Numbered from the stretch's first letter, positions 27,062-35,988 are shown. The stretch is DNA of 64,000 nt from Clostridium yunnanense (GCF_016595795.1 NZ_JAENHN010000059.1:186001-250000); one strand, 5' to 3'. The notes: generated by a model from the letters alone, not told the origin. Translations and numbers: made by a program.

Positions 27062-27940
27062 ATGATTAAGAGGAAGTTTGGTAATACAGGTTTTGAGATT
27101 ACTCCAGTTATATACGGTGGTATAGTATCAATGAGAGATGGGCAAGAAGCTTCTGATAACTATGTTTCATGGGCCATTGATAGAGGAATTAACTATTTTG
27201 ATGTAGCTCCATCTTATGAAGATGCACAAGAAAAGTTAGGTAAATCCCTTATCCCATATCGTAAAAATATATATCTTGCTTGTAAAACTACATGTAGAAT
27301 GAAGGTAGATGCACAAAAAGAATTCGAAGAATCTTTCCGTATGCTGCACACGGACTATCTTGATGTCTATCAAATGCATGCTTTAAGTAAGGAAGAAGAT
27401 GTGGAAAAAGCGTTTGGTCCACATGGAGTTATGGAAATGATGGTGAAGGCCAAAGAACAAGGGTTAGTTAGAAAATTAGGTATCACCTGTCATAATGAAG
27501 CTGTTGCTTTAAAAGCAATGTCTCTTTATGATTTTGATACGGTACTATTTCCCTTGAACTGGCATATGAACATAGGACACGATATGGGAACAAAGCTATG
27601 CAGGAAAGCCAAAGAAAAAGGTATGGGAGTAGTTGGTATGAAACAGCTTATAGAAAGGGCATGGCTTAATGGGGATGAAAGAGAAAAATCACCATTTCCA
27701 AAGTCCTGGTGCAAACCAATAGACCTTGAAGACAAAAAACTACGACTTGCTGCTATGAAATATACTCTTTCACTTGGAGTTGATGCTTTAGTTCCACCAG
27801 GGGATTTTGTGAACTTTTCATTTGTCGTTGAAAATATTGAAGATTGTTTAAAAAATCCTTTAACTGATGAGGATTTAAAGTTTTTAAGAGAAAATTATGA
27901 AAAGGTAAAGGATTATCCGTTTTTTAAAGTACAAATTTAA
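27062..27940 (+). CDS. Aldo/keto reductase family oxidoreductase
   Basis: 292 residues with an (alpha/beta)8 barrel pattern. Catalytic residues are visible: Asp in NYFDVAPSYED with the following Tyr, Lys in ACKTTCR, and His in YQMHAL. It starts MIKRKFGNTGFEITPVIYGG, the usual opening of the family. TGGAGGT precedes the ATG. It is monocistronic with its own strong terminator. The NADPH substrate is unknown; its place beside the sugar importer allows a role with aldoses but does not show one. No iron-sulfur C-terminal extension is present. Confidence 0.88.
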   Translation: MIKRKFGNTGFEITPVIYGGIVSMRDGQEASDNYVSWAIDRGINYFDVAPSYEDAQEKLGKSLIPYRKNIYLACKTTCRMKVDAQKEFEESFRMLHTDYLDVYQMHALSKEEDVEKAFGPHGVMEMMVKAKEQGLVRKLGITCHNEAVALKAMSLYDFDTVLFPLNWHMNIGHDMGTKLCRKAKEKGMGVVGMKQLIERAWLNGDEREKSPFPKSWCKPIDLEDKKLRLAAMKYTLSLGVDALVPPGDFVNFSFVVENIEDCLKNPLTDEDLKFLRENYEKVKDYPFFKVQI

Positions 27941-28011
27941 AACTATATAATGTCAAAACTCAGTGTTGAAATTAATTAGTTTACCTATAGAATATATGTT
28001 TAAAATCAAAA

Positions 28012-28050
28012 GACGGGCTTCGATATAAAAAATCGAAGCCCGCTTATATT
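28012..28050. terminator. Strong bidirectional terminator
   Basis: CGGGCTTCGAT pairs perfectly with ATCGAAGCCCG over a short A-rich loop. It lies between convergent genes, with T-rich flanks on both strands. Confidence 0.85.
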
Positions 28051-28145
28051 CATTCCCAAGTTTTATGACAACATAACTAAAATATCTCTATATTCTTCAA
28101 ACAGTAAATCATTTTCTAAAACTCATATTTATGAAAGTGAGTTTG

Positions 28146-29153
28146 TTACTTCTTTCCACCATAGCTTTGATAAGTTGCATAAACTGCATTTGCATATTGA
28201 TCTGCTAAGATTGGACGACCATAAGAATCAGTTGCACCTGGGTACCAGTTTGGTCCTCCATTATAGTGTAATAAGCCGCTGTATACACTACCAAATTGAA
28301 CTATATTAGCATTTAAGATCAATGCTCCTAAATATACTTGGTCTTGGTAGCTTCCGTGATTATAAGCACGGCCGAATTTTGCTTGGAATTGTGATGCATA
28401 AGCGTTTCTTGTGTTAGGTTCTACTTGCATTAAGCCGTCACCAGCAGATGGACTACCACCTAAACCAGCTCCGAAAGAACTTTCTTTTTTAATAACAGCA
28501 CATAGTAATAAAGAAAAATCACCAGTATTACCATACACTTTGTCAGCATTCATTGTGTATGTCCAAATATCATTTGGAACTTCACCAGGTTTTGTTACAG
28601 TAGGGGAAGTACCTCCATTAACTTGAACTATATTCCACTTTTGAGCAGCGGTACCGTTGTCTGTAAATATATCAACATTAGTGTAATCAGCAGTTCCAGC
28701 TGCATATACATCAAGAGCCTTATTGCTATTAGCATTGATTATTTTATAAGATCCATCACTATTTGATACCAGTCTCCATTTTTGAGCTGCGGTACCATTG
28801 TCATCATAGATATCAACATTGGTATAATCAGCAGTTCCAGCTGCATATACATCAAGAGCCTTCCAACTATTCTTGTTAATTATCTTATATGTTCCGTCTG
28901 AATTAGCGACGATGTTCCATTGCTGAGCTGCAGTTCCATTATCAGTGAAAATATCAACATTTGTATAATTATCAGTTCCAGCAGAATAAACATCAAGAGC
29001 TTTACCGCTACCAACATTAATGATTTTATAGGTTTGTCCAGAAACAACTGCTGCTGAAGCTTTTAAAGGTTTAGCAACTGCTAGAGTAGTAACAGTTACT
29101 GCTGCCATAGCTATAAAGGTTGCAGCCTTTTTTATAAGGGTTTTTTTAATCAT
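28146..29153 (-). CDS. Secreted ricin-type lectin fused to a lysozyme-like lytic domain
   Basis: 335 residues. A signal peptide ends about ASA at residue 34. Three beta-trefoil subdomains follow (about 36-180), each with the pattern TYKIIN...KALDVY...NVDI...GTAAQ.W that forms one R-type lectin (CBM13-like) fold. A short Thr/Pro linker leads to a transglycosylase/lysozyme-like domain (about 200-335) with probable catalytic Glu224 in KKESSFG and GDGLMQVEP. The frame extends to a GTG at 29162, but AAGGA fits the ATG at 29153. It probably binds cell-wall or host glycans and cuts peptidoglycan. The order lectin then enzyme is unusual enough to note. Confidence 0.85.
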   Translation of the reverse strand: MIKKTLIKKAATFIAMAAVTVTTLAVAKPLKASAAVVSGQTYKIINVGSGKALDVYSAGTDNYTNVDIFTDNGTAAQQWNIVANSDGTYKIINKNSWKALDVYAAGTADYTNVDIYDDNGTAAQKWRLVSNSDGSYKIINANSNKALDVYAAGTADYTNVDIFTDNGTAAQKWNIVQVNGGTSPTVTKPGEVPNDIWTYTMNADKVYGNTGDFSLLLCAVIKKESSFGAGLGGSPSAGDGLMQVEPNTRNAYASQFQAKFGRAYNHGSYQDQVYLGALILNANIVQFGSVYSGLLHYNGGPNWYPGATDSYGRPILADQYANAVYATYQSYGGKK

Positions 29154-29334
29154 TTTTAACACATCCTTATTATTTTATTAGTATTAGATTTGGTAAATCA
29201 TTTTCTTAACTTGTGGTAAGTAATGTTTGGTTTTTAAAATGAATTTTACTGAATTGAGAATATTCATAGATATTAGGTAATGTTATAAGTATTGGAATGT
29301 AGACTATAGAACTAAAACAACTACTTTTTTATAT

Positions 29335-29432
29335 GGATGTACTACCTCATAATAAAAGTTATATTTCTTAATATTCTCACTAGAATCCGTGAAAGGTTTA
29401 AAGATAGATTTCGGTTCGAACTAGTACATCTT
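29335..29432. repeat. Palindromic repeat, family B, copy 5
   Basis: Ends GGATGTACTACCTCATAATA and TCGAACTAGTACATCTTT. The centre, ATATTCTCACTAGAATCC / GTGAAAGGTTTAAAGATAG, is very like copy 4. Confidence 0.75.
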
Positions 29433-29865
29433 TAGAAGTTTTATTTATAGAGCTAAGAATAAATTAATAATTGAAGCTAGAACCTTATAGTTAGTTGATA
29501 AAAAATTAAGATATTTTGCTAGCTAAATAGCTTTAGATGGATTTAATGATTGAAATATATAAGTCATTAAGAGAAAACGATTTATATAATAGCTAGAATA
29601 TATGAAAGGATTTGCAACTTAAGTGATTTATTAAAGCTAATTTCTCTTTCTAAGAAATGTTTTTGAAGAATTTGATATTGTTGAAATTAACTAAATATTA
29701 TTGCCTTAAGTTGTTATACAATTTAAATTATTGATTATATTCATTATTGTAACAAAAGAATTAATATATGTCAATTTATTTGCTGTTAAACAATTTTGAA
29801 ATATCATTTTTATATATTATTGTGTATACAAATTATAGTACTAATGCAATCGTCATGAAGTTAAA
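29433..29865. other. Intergenic region, nothing recognised
   Basis: AT-rich sequence between the lectin-lysozyme gene and the DUF362 gene. It has only a fragment resembling a family A end (TTGTTGAAATTAACTAAATA near 29690) and a 19-codon open frame without ribosome binding site near 29540. Confidence 0.5.
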
Positions 29866-29866
29866 A

Positions 29867-29898
29867 TTGTTAATATCTATGGGAATATATGATATAAT
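29867..29898 (+). promoter_or_regulatory. Extended -10 promoter candidate for the DUF362 gene
   Basis: TGATATAAT ends at 29898 (extended -10 with perfect TATAAT at 29893-29898). A TTGTTA lies 20 bp upstream, too far for a normal -35, which fits an extended -10 promoter. A partial family A repeat follows at about 29985. Confidence 0.4.
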
Positions 29899-29984
29899 GT
29901 TAAGATAAGGAAAATAAAAGTATTAATACTTTTTAAGATAATAATAAGGTGCTGTTAAAGTACTATATTAACATTAGGTAGTTA

Positions 29985-30030
29985 GCCATCATAAGCTTTA
30001 ATGAGTTTACACAAAGAATTAATATAAAAG
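29985..30030. repeat. Partial family A repeat
   Basis: GCTTTAATGAGTTTACACAAAGAATTAATAT matches, with few changes, the same block in the element at 19228-19448. It ends only a few bases before the ribosome binding site of the next gene, so it lies in the mRNA leader. Confidence 0.6.
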
Positions 30031-30039
30031 GGTGATGTT

Positions 30040-31197
30040 ATGGAAAAGGTTGCTTTATTAAAATGCACCGAATACAATGTTGACACAATTGAAAAAAAAC
30101 TAAGAGAAGGCTTTGAATTATTAGGAGGAAGTTCTTTTTTGAGAAAGTTAATACCTAAAAATAGCAAGGTTTTACTGAAACCTAATTTTCTAAGTGTGGT
30201 TGAAAAAGGTTCTATTGTAATAACCCATTATGCTATGTTTGAAGCGGTTATAAGAATTGTTAAGGAGTATAGTGATGATATAGTGTTTGGAGATTCACCA
30301 GCTTCTGATAACAATAAGAAGGCTGCTGAGCAATCAGGGCTTATGGAAGTTGCTGAGAGATATGGAGTTAAGTTTGTTGATTTTAATGAGGAAGTCCATG
30401 TAGAACTTAAGAATCCTATAATGTATAAGTTTTGGAACATTGCTAGGGCTCCTTATGAGGCTGATGTAGTTATAACGCTTCCGAAATTAAAGACTCATGC
30501 GATGATGTATTATACAGGAGCTGTGAAAAATCAATTTGGTTGTGTACCTGGCTCTAAGAAGGCACAGTGGCATACAAAATCACCAGATGCTATTAATTTC
30601 AGTAAAATGCTCTTGGATTTAAATTCTGTTGTGAATACAAATTTTGCTATACTTGATGGTATACTAGCAATGGAAGGCAATGGACCTAGAAATGGAACTG
30701 CTAAAAGGATGGATACTATTATAATGGGAAAATGCCTTACAGCAGTTGATTCGACGGCTGTAAGATTAATTGGTTATGATAATGTACTAGCTGTACCGTT
30801 TTTAAAGGTGGCAAATGAAACAAAATGGGGAGCTGTACTTCCAGAAGAAATAGAGGTTCTTGGGGAAAAAATAGAGGATATGAAGTGTAAAGATTTTAAA
30901 TTATCCCGTAGCGCAAAAGTAGTTAATTTTATTACTCCATCTGTAAATAAGTTAGCAGTATCTTTAGCTGCTCCTGACCCAGTTGTAATTGCAGATAAAT
31001 GTGTAGGTTGCAAAAGATGCGCAGAGGTTTGTCCTGAAAAACCAAATGTTATAACCTTTAAAAAGGATAATGATAAGTTGATTCCAAAGTGGAATTATAG
31101 TAAATGTATTCGCTGCTTTTGCTGTCAAGAACTATGTCCAATGGGAGCAATAGAAACAAGAGAAAAGAAATTAAGTAAGATGCTAGGTTTAAGATAG
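30040..31197 (+). CDS. DUF362 domain protein with two 4Fe-4S clusters
   Basis: 385 residues. The N-terminal DUF362 domain (about 1-290) has VLLKPNFL, FGDSPA, LPKLKTHAMMYYTGAVKN and ILDGILAMEGNGPRNG. The C-terminal ferredoxin domain (about 305-375) carries two CxxCxxCxxxC motifs, CVGCKRCAEVCPEKP and CIRCFCCQELCPMGA. AAGGGTG precedes the ATG. This domain pair is common in anaerobes, where it is thought to handle electron transfer, but no defined reaction is known to me. It is monocistronic. Confidence 0.88.
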   Translation: MEKVALLKCTEYNVDTIEKKLREGFELLGGSSFLRKLIPKNSKVLLKPNFLSVVEKGSIVITHYAMFEAVIRIVKEYSDDIVFGDSPASDNNKKAAEQSGLMEVAERYGVKFVDFNEEVHVELKNPIMYKFWNIARAPYEADVVITLPKLKTHAMMYYTGAVKNQFGCVPGSKKAQWHTKSPDAINFSKMLLDLNSVVNTNFAILDGILAMEGNGPRNGTAKRMDTIIMGKCLTAVDSTAVRLIGYDNVLAVPFLKVANETKWGAVLPEEIEVLGEKIEDMKCKDFKLSRSAKVVNFITPSVNKLAVSLAAPDPVVIADKCVGCKRCAEVCPEKPNVITFKKDNDKLIPKWNYSKCIRCFCCQELCPMGAIETREKKLSKMLGLR

Positions 31198-31230
31198 TAA
31201 GTACTATAAATTTCAACAATAATATTAAAT

Positions 31231-31334
31231 ATAGATAAACCAGTTCCAAATAGAATCTATAAATAAGGTAAACTACCATTAATAGCCAAAATCGCTTCTA
31301 GTATATTTAAGTTTATAGAACTGGATTATCTATA
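31231..31334. repeat. Palindromic repeat, family C, copy 1
   Basis: About 104 bp, ends ATAGATAAACCAGTTCC and GAACTGGATTATCTAT, inner block TACCATTAATAG. The reverse complement of 54187-54289 matches it along its length. It lies directly downstream of the DUF362 gene. Confidence 0.75.
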
Positions 31335-31361
31335 TAAGCTAAAAAAGAATTCCTTTAACTA

Positions 31362-31416
31362 AAAGATACCTTATATTGAAGATTATTATTTAAAAATCTT
31401 CAATATAAGGTACCCT
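31362..31416. terminator. Bidirectional terminator between convergent genes
   Basis: TACCTTATATTGAAGATT pairs perfectly with its inverse over a short A/T loop. T-rich sequence flanks it towards 31435, and an outer pair (AGAATTCC / GGATTCTT) extends it. Confidence 0.75.
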
Positions 31417-31470
31417 ATAGTAATAGGATTCTTTTATTTTACACTGAATTTAATAAACTCTTCTATATCT

Positions 31471-32814
31471 TTACAACACTGATTTTTTATATACAAAATA
31501 TGATATAGGAATCATGATAATAAAGATAATTATAAAAGTAGATAAAAGCATTAACGACAATTGTAGGGTTATAATGCCTAAGTTTATGAACTTTGCAAGA
31601 TAAATTACAATGTGGACTAAAGGTATTATTATAGCTACACCATATAGTAATATTAATTCTTGCTTTATAATTTTTTTAATTTGCTTTGTATGATATCCTA
31701 GTAATTGCAATTGCATGAATATATGCTTTCTGTAAGAGGCTTCAATCATAAACTTGTACAAAATACTAATGCCAAGTGATACAATAGCACAAATATATAC
31801 GAAAATACCCATAACCTTAACTTGGTATGATTCACCATAGGATCCGATTATAAAAACAAGGGACACTGTGGATATTGCTAAGGTTACAATAAGAAAGTTC
31901 ATCTTTCTTAAAGAGTAGTGGAGATTACTTAGTGAAATTAATTTAATTTCATCACCAGCAAATACATTTTTTTTAAGACTTAATATTTTATCTGGAAAAA
32001 AGGCTGTTAATAATTTGTGTATTCCAATAACGGAGAAAAGTAAATAAAAAACCATTAAACCATAAAAGTTTTTTGAATTTAAAAAAAGTACTGTTATAGG
32101 AAGAAAATAAAGGAGTATAGAGATTATATTGTTTGGTGTTATGGACTTAGTTTTGTGCGGTGTTTCGGATTTGGATTTTTCCAAAAAAGGGAATAACTTT
32201 TTTATATTTTCAATTTCTGGGATAGTTATTTTTTTTGCATGAGGAGTATAAAGTTGTCTTTGTCCATAAATTAAATCTTTTATCTCTTTATGAAATAGAT
32301 ATCCATAGTCTCCACCTATTATATAAGGGCACATTATAAGCATAACTATTATAAAAGTAATTAGTATACTATCTGAAGTAGTTGAATATATATTTTGCTG
32401 AGCACCTAATAATTTATACATAACTACGGATACTACAGGCAATGAAATCAATCCTAATAGTATACCAATTATACTTCCTACAATGCCAAGCAAAAAAGTT
32501 TGAAAGCTTAAAAGACCAATGAGTTTAGTAGAACATACTCCATTTAGTTCTGCAATAGCAAGCTCCTTTGTCTTAGAAGTAATAAAGTAGGAGTTTGCGA
32601 AGAACACCATAAATAATAATAGTATTGTTAGCCCAAACAAAAGCACTTGGCAAAGTTGTGAGGTAGTACCCCTAAGAGACGTATAATTATTGTCATCCAT
32701 CATAGCATATCCGATAAATAAAGTAGCTACTGAAAAGATTACGAATAGAAGATAAAGCACGGTTTGTTTAAGATCTGTTTTAAGCATTTTTAAAGCGAAT
32801 TTGTAAGTTCCCAT
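31471..32814 (-). CDS. Lone FtsX-type permease
   Basis: 447 residues. Membrane segments are near 19-38, 58-78, 108-138, 152-172 and in the C-terminal half, with an FtsX-like pattern (KTKELAIAELNGVCSTKLIGLLSFQ) in the first loop. It resembles the membrane subunit of peptide-resistance (BceB/VraG-like) exporters but is shorter, lacks a large extracellular domain and has no ATPase or two-component genes beside it. GGAGG precedes the ATG on the minus strand. An 18-bp palindrome overlies its probable transcription start. It could borrow the ATPase at 4045, or be a remnant of a larger locus. Confidence 0.78.
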   Translation of the reverse strand: MGTYKFALKMLKTDLKQTVLYLLFVIFSVATLFIGYAMMDDNNYTSLRGTTSQLCQVLLFGLTILLLFMVFFANSYFITSKTKELAIAELNGVCSTKLIGLLSFQTFLLGIVGSIIGILLGLISLPVVSVVMYKLLGAQQNIYSTTSDSILITFIIVMLIMCPYIIGGDYGYLFHKEIKDLIYGQRQLYTPHAKKITIPEIENIKKLFPFLEKSKSETPHKTKSITPNNIISILLYFLPITVLFLNSKNFYGLMVFYLLFSVIGIHKLLTAFFPDKILSLKKNVFAGDEIKLISLSNLHYSLRKMNFLIVTLAISTVSLVFIIGSYGESYQVKVMGIFVYICAIVSLGISILYKFMIEASYRKHIFMQLQLLGYHTKQIKKIIKQELILLYGVAIIIPLVHIVIYLAKFINLGIITLQLSLMLLSTFIIIFIIMIPISYFVYKKSVL

Positions 32815-32948
32815 ATTAGCCTCCTATAACATTTGGTATAATTGCGATGTTTACGTATACATCCAGCTGAAAAATATAAAAGTTTTTTAGAAAATAAATC
32901 TATCAGCTAAGGCTGTAGTTTTGTAAAAATCAAAGTGTAAAAATTAAA

Positions 32949-33000
32949 TGTCACTATATAGTGACAATATCATTATACATCCAAGTAGAAGTATATACAA
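32949..33000 (-). promoter_or_regulatory. Promoter with a palindromic operator for the lone FtsX permease
   Basis: On the minus strand a TATAAT (32977-32972) has TTGTAT 17 bp upstream (33000-32995). The perfect 18-bp palindrome TGTCACTATATAGTGACA (32949-32966) covers the expected start point. This is a normal place for a repressor site; the repressor is not identifiable here. The rest of 32815-33320 shows only the terminator at 33205 and no gene. Confidence 0.55.
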
Positions 33001-33204
33001 ATATGGAATTTACTGAATATTTATCGTTGTATCTACTCTATAGCTGTTTTTCTTCCTTTTTATACTTGTACTTATAGTATGGTTTAAGTCTGTTACTGAT
33101 TTTTATACACAAATCTAATTGAATTATGGTTTTCTACGAAGGAGGTAAGTGTTATTCATTGTAATTTTGGAAGGTATTTCTTCCATGGGGTATTCCTAAA
33201 GATT

Positions 33205-33232
33205 TAAAAACTCTCCCATCAGTAGGAGAGTT
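33205..33232 (-). terminator. Intrinsic terminator of the pentapeptide-repeat gene
   Basis: AACTCTCC pairs with GGAGAGTT over an 8-nt loop. Read on the minus strand the stem is followed by TTTTTAAAT. Confidence 0.75.
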
Positions 33233-33320
33233 ATATGTTTGAATTATTATTAAAACTTATTGATAATTCATAAGCTTTCAAACTAATTATAGTTATATGG
33301 AAAAGTGTATATTTGCTGAA

Positions 33321-33971
33321 TTATCTAACTTCCACTCCAATTAGTGCAGCAAGAGTTATTGTTTGAGCAGTTGATACAATCATTCCTTCCAAGTCTGGAA
33401 TTCTAGCAGCTATGCCATCAATTTCTGAACTTCTAAAATCAATTCCTTTTAGCTTAGTGTTGAAGAATTGACTTTCAGTAAGATCTGATTCTTTAAATTC
33501 TAACTTAGTAAATTTACTTTCTTGAAAATCTGAGTAACGTAAATGACAGTGATCAAATAGTACTAGATTACAATCTACAAATCTGAAAAGTGAGTATTGC
33601 CCATTACATTCCTTAAAAAAAACGTTTTTTAAAGTCGAATCAGTAAAATTAATACCGACTAACTTACAGTTTATAAACTCAACTCTATGAAAAGAGGATT
33701 CTGAAAAATCTACATTACATAAATCGCAATTTTCAAATCTAACATCTACTAAATCAGATTTTTGGAATGAAACATTGTTAATAGTAGTATTTTCAAACAC
33801 GACTTCATTAAATGAAACTTTATTTGCTTCGTGATATTTTAAGGAACAATCTTTTATATATGATTCTGTTATTGAATCATAGTCTGCTATGTTGCCCTCA
33901 GAAAGCTCAAAAGGTGATAAATCATTAAGTAATTTAGGTTTTATTATTTTTATTGAGTTTTTTTTCTCCAT
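33321..33971 (-). CDS. Pentapeptide-repeat protein (Qnr-like)
   Basis: 216 residues. From about residue 30 to 185 the sequence follows the five-residue A(D/N)LXX-type rhythm with Phe or Leu at the centre (VSFQKSDLVDVRFENCDLCNV, SDLTESQF, TKLKGIDF), which folds as a right-handed square beta helix. Length and C-terminus (LEGMIVSTAQTITLAALIGVEV) match Qnr/McbG-like proteins that mimic DNA and protect gyrase. It is monocistronic with its own terminator. A quinolone-protection role is only possible, since many pentapeptide proteins have other or unknown roles. Confidence 0.82.
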   Translation of the reverse strand: MEKKNSIKIIKPKLLNDLSPFELSEGNIADYDSITESYIKDCSLKYHEANKVSFNEVVFENTTINNVSFQKSDLVDVRFENCDLCNVDFSESSFHRVEFINCKLVGINFTDSTLKNVFFKECNGQYSLFRFVDCNLVLFDHCHLRYSDFQESKFTKLEFKESDLTESQFFNTKLKGIDFRSSEIDGIAARIPDLEGMIVSTAQTITLAALIGVEVR

Positions 33972-34092
33972 AATAAATTCATCCTTATCTTCTATATTTG
34001 TATATTTAAATTTTTAAAAAGGTTGCTAAATTTTACTCATTAATTGTTGCATAAATCATATTAATTTGTCCAATAATATTTACAGAAAAATT

Positions 34093-34782
34093 CTAAAGAG
34101 ATTTTAAAAAGGTATTCTTTGAAAGCTCGTTTAACTCTATTCTATCTAGAATATAAACAGTTTTATTATCTAATCTTATAACATTTTTTGCTTCTAATTC
34201 TTTAAAAGTTCTACCTAAGTGTCTAGTGGTGGTTCCTAAAAATTGAGCAATTTCTTTAAAGCTTGAATCTAAAACTATATTATCTTCCTCAGTTAAATGC
34301 TCTATTAAATAACTAGCAAGTCTATTACTAAGTGGATATACAAAATTATAGGAACTATTATTAATTGTTGAGTCAAGTTTTTCACTTAAGGAATCTATAA
34401 GATAATGAAGAAACTTAGTATTATCAATATAATATTTTCTAATTATATTTGCAGGTACTGCAATAAGATAAGTATCTTCAACTGCCTCTACATTACAGCG
34501 AATTGGTTTGTTTTTTAATATTTCTATATCACCTATGAAGATAAAATCTTTATAGAATTTCAACAGCATTGACTTACCATTTTCAAAAAGATAAAAAATT
34601 TTTAACTTTCCATCTACAAGCATATATAGATATTCTAACTCTGATTCTGAATGCAGTACAAATTCATCTTTTTTATAAAAATGTAGCTCGCAGCAGTTTA
34701 TTATGTCTTTATCAAATATATTTTCAATATTATTTTTAGTAAAATAATCATTTAATAACTCTTTATTTAATATTCTTTTCAT
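34093..34782 (-). CDS. Crp/Fnr-family transcription regulator
   Basis: 229 residues. The N-terminal cyclic-nucleotide-binding beta barrel (about 15-125) contains LYMLVDGKLKIFYLFENGKS and IGDIEILKNKPIRCNVEA. The C-terminal winged helix (about 150-225) has FKEIAQFLGTTTRHLGRTFKEL. There is no cysteine cluster for an FNR-type iron-sulfur centre. The frame extends to 34803, but CAGGAGG fits the ATG at 34782. It is divergent from two YdcZ-type transporter genes, with palindromes between, so it probably controls them and itself. Confidence 0.88.
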   Translation of the reverse strand: MKRILNKELLNDYFTKNNIENIFDKDIINCCELHFYKKDEFVLHSESELEYLYMLVDGKLKIFYLFENGKSMLLKFYKDFIFIGDIEILKNKPIRCNVEAVEDTYLIAVPANIIRKYYIDNTKFLHYLIDSLSEKLDSTINNSSYNFVYPLSNRLASYLIEHLTEEDNIVLDSSFKEIAQFLGTTTRHLGRTFKELEAKNVIRLDNKTVYILDRIELNELSKNTFLKSL

Positions 34783-34787
34783 AAATC

Positions 34788-34810
34788 CTCCTGTACAGGA
34801 CAAATGTCCT
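34788..34810. promoter_or_regulatory. Overlapping palindromes in the regulator/transporter divergent region
   Basis: TCCTGTACAGGA (34788-34799) is a perfect 12-bp palindrome, and AGGACAAATGTCCT (34797-34810) is a two-fold symmetric site with 5-bp arms. The first overlaps the region just upstream of the regulator's ribosome binding site. They are candidate binding sites for the Crp/Fnr-family protein. Confidence 0.4.
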
Positions 34811-34886
34811 ATTTGAATCTATATAAATGGTATAAATTATTTATAAAGCATTTACAAAGTAATGTAAAGTTTAGGGGGAGTTAATT

Positions 34887-35309
34887 ATGTTTAAAAATAT
34901 AGCACTTATTAATGGCGTGTTACTTGCAATTATGGTGTTCTTTAATGGAATGGTAACTAAGGAAATAGGACCATATATGAGCACTTTGATATTTCATACA
35001 ATAGGTTTAGTAACTATTGTTCTTATAGCCATTATTAGAAAAAATAAATTTCCTAAATTAAAAGGAATGAAGTTATTATTTTTATTGCCAGGGGTTCTTG
35101 GGGTTATAACCATATTTTTAAATAATTTGTGTATCCCGGTGATAGGGGTAACTTTGACAAGTAGCATAAGTTTGTATGGACAACTTGTAATGTCTATTAT
35201 AGTAGAACACTTTGGACTTTTTGGAATGCCAGTAAATAAATTTAGAAAAGAGAAAATACTTGGGTTTTCAATAATTTCACTTGGAGCTATTGTTATGATT
35301 GTTATATAA
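34887..35309 (+). CDS. YdcZ/DUF606-type DMT-superfamily transporter half
   Basis: 140 residues with five hydrophobic segments. The pattern IALINGVLLAIMVFFNGMVTKEIGPYMSTLIFHTIGL is typical of the short YdcZ (DUF606) group of the drug/metabolite transporter superfamily, half the size of a classical EamA transporter. GGGGGAG precedes the ATG. A second, related half follows at 35448, so the two probably pair to make a full transporter. The substrate is unknown. Confidence 0.82.
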   Translation: MFKNIALINGVLLAIMVFFNGMVTKEIGPYMSTLIFHTIGLVTIVLIAIIRKNKFPKLKGMKLLFLLPGVLGVITIFLNNLCIPVIGVTLTSSISLYGQLVMSIIVEHFGLFGMPVNKFRKEKILGFSIISLGAIVMIVI

Positions 35310-35447
35310 AGATATTTTATTTAGTCTATAGTTAATATTATTTAAATTAAACCATCGGATGAATAACCATTTAAATTAAAACGTTTTTATAGCGGTACCT
35401 TTATTTAAATTTAAAATAGAAAATTTATTATGTAGTGGAGGCTTAAA

Positions 35448-35921
35448 ATGATTTTATATACTCTCTTAGCTTTTTTAATAGGTGTAAATATAGTTGTAAA
35501 TATGATGATTAACGGAAAGTTATCGCAAAAGGCAGGAATGATTAATGGAGTTTTGATAAATTATTTAATGGCAACCTTATCTTCGGTTATTCTATGTACA
35601 TTTATGATAAATTCAATTCCTTCATATGAGTTGATACGATCAATTCCGTTACCATATTTTATAGGTGGTTTTATAGGAGTTTTGACAACTTACATTTTTA
35701 ATGTTTTAGTTCCTAAAGTGCCAGCAATGTATGTTGTTATACTGCGGTTTATAGGGCAAATGTTTGCAAGTGCTATAATTGATTATATATATTTAGATGT
35801 GTTTTCTAAAGGAAAAGTAATAGGTGCTATATTATTTCTTATAGGACTAGTTTTAAATGCGAGAGCTGATAATAAAATAAAAAAACAACTAGCTGACGTT
35901 GCTATTACAAATGTTACATAA
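35448..35921 (+). CDS. YdcZ/DUF606-type transporter, second half
   Basis: 157 residues with five hydrophobic segments. It matches the upstream protein in layout (INGKLSQKAGMINGVLINYLMATLSS; IGGFIGVLTTYIFNVLVPKVPA) but is clearly diverged. GTGGAGG precedes the ATG. The 138-bp gap between the two genes has no visible terminator, so they are probably co-transcribed. Tandem short DMT genes next to a Crp/Fnr regulator suggest a regulated small-molecule exporter or importer. Confidence 0.82.
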   Translation: MILYTLLAFLIGVNIVVNMMINGKLSQKAGMINGVLINYLMATLSSVILCTFMINSIPSYELIRSIPLPYFIGGFIGVLTTYIFNVLVPKVPAMYVVILRFIGQMFASAIIDYIYLDVFSKGKVIGAILFLIGLVLNARADNKIKKQLADVAITNVT

Positions 35922-35988
35922 GGCTAAAGAAACATATGTAATATTTGTTTAATTATATACCGTATTGGAATTAATGTTATAATTATAT

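Noticed and set aside
29163-30039. Hidden small gene or riboswitch in an 877-bp gap
   Set aside because: Only repeat copies and a promoter candidate are visible; no conserved riboswitch core and no open frame with a ribosome binding site.
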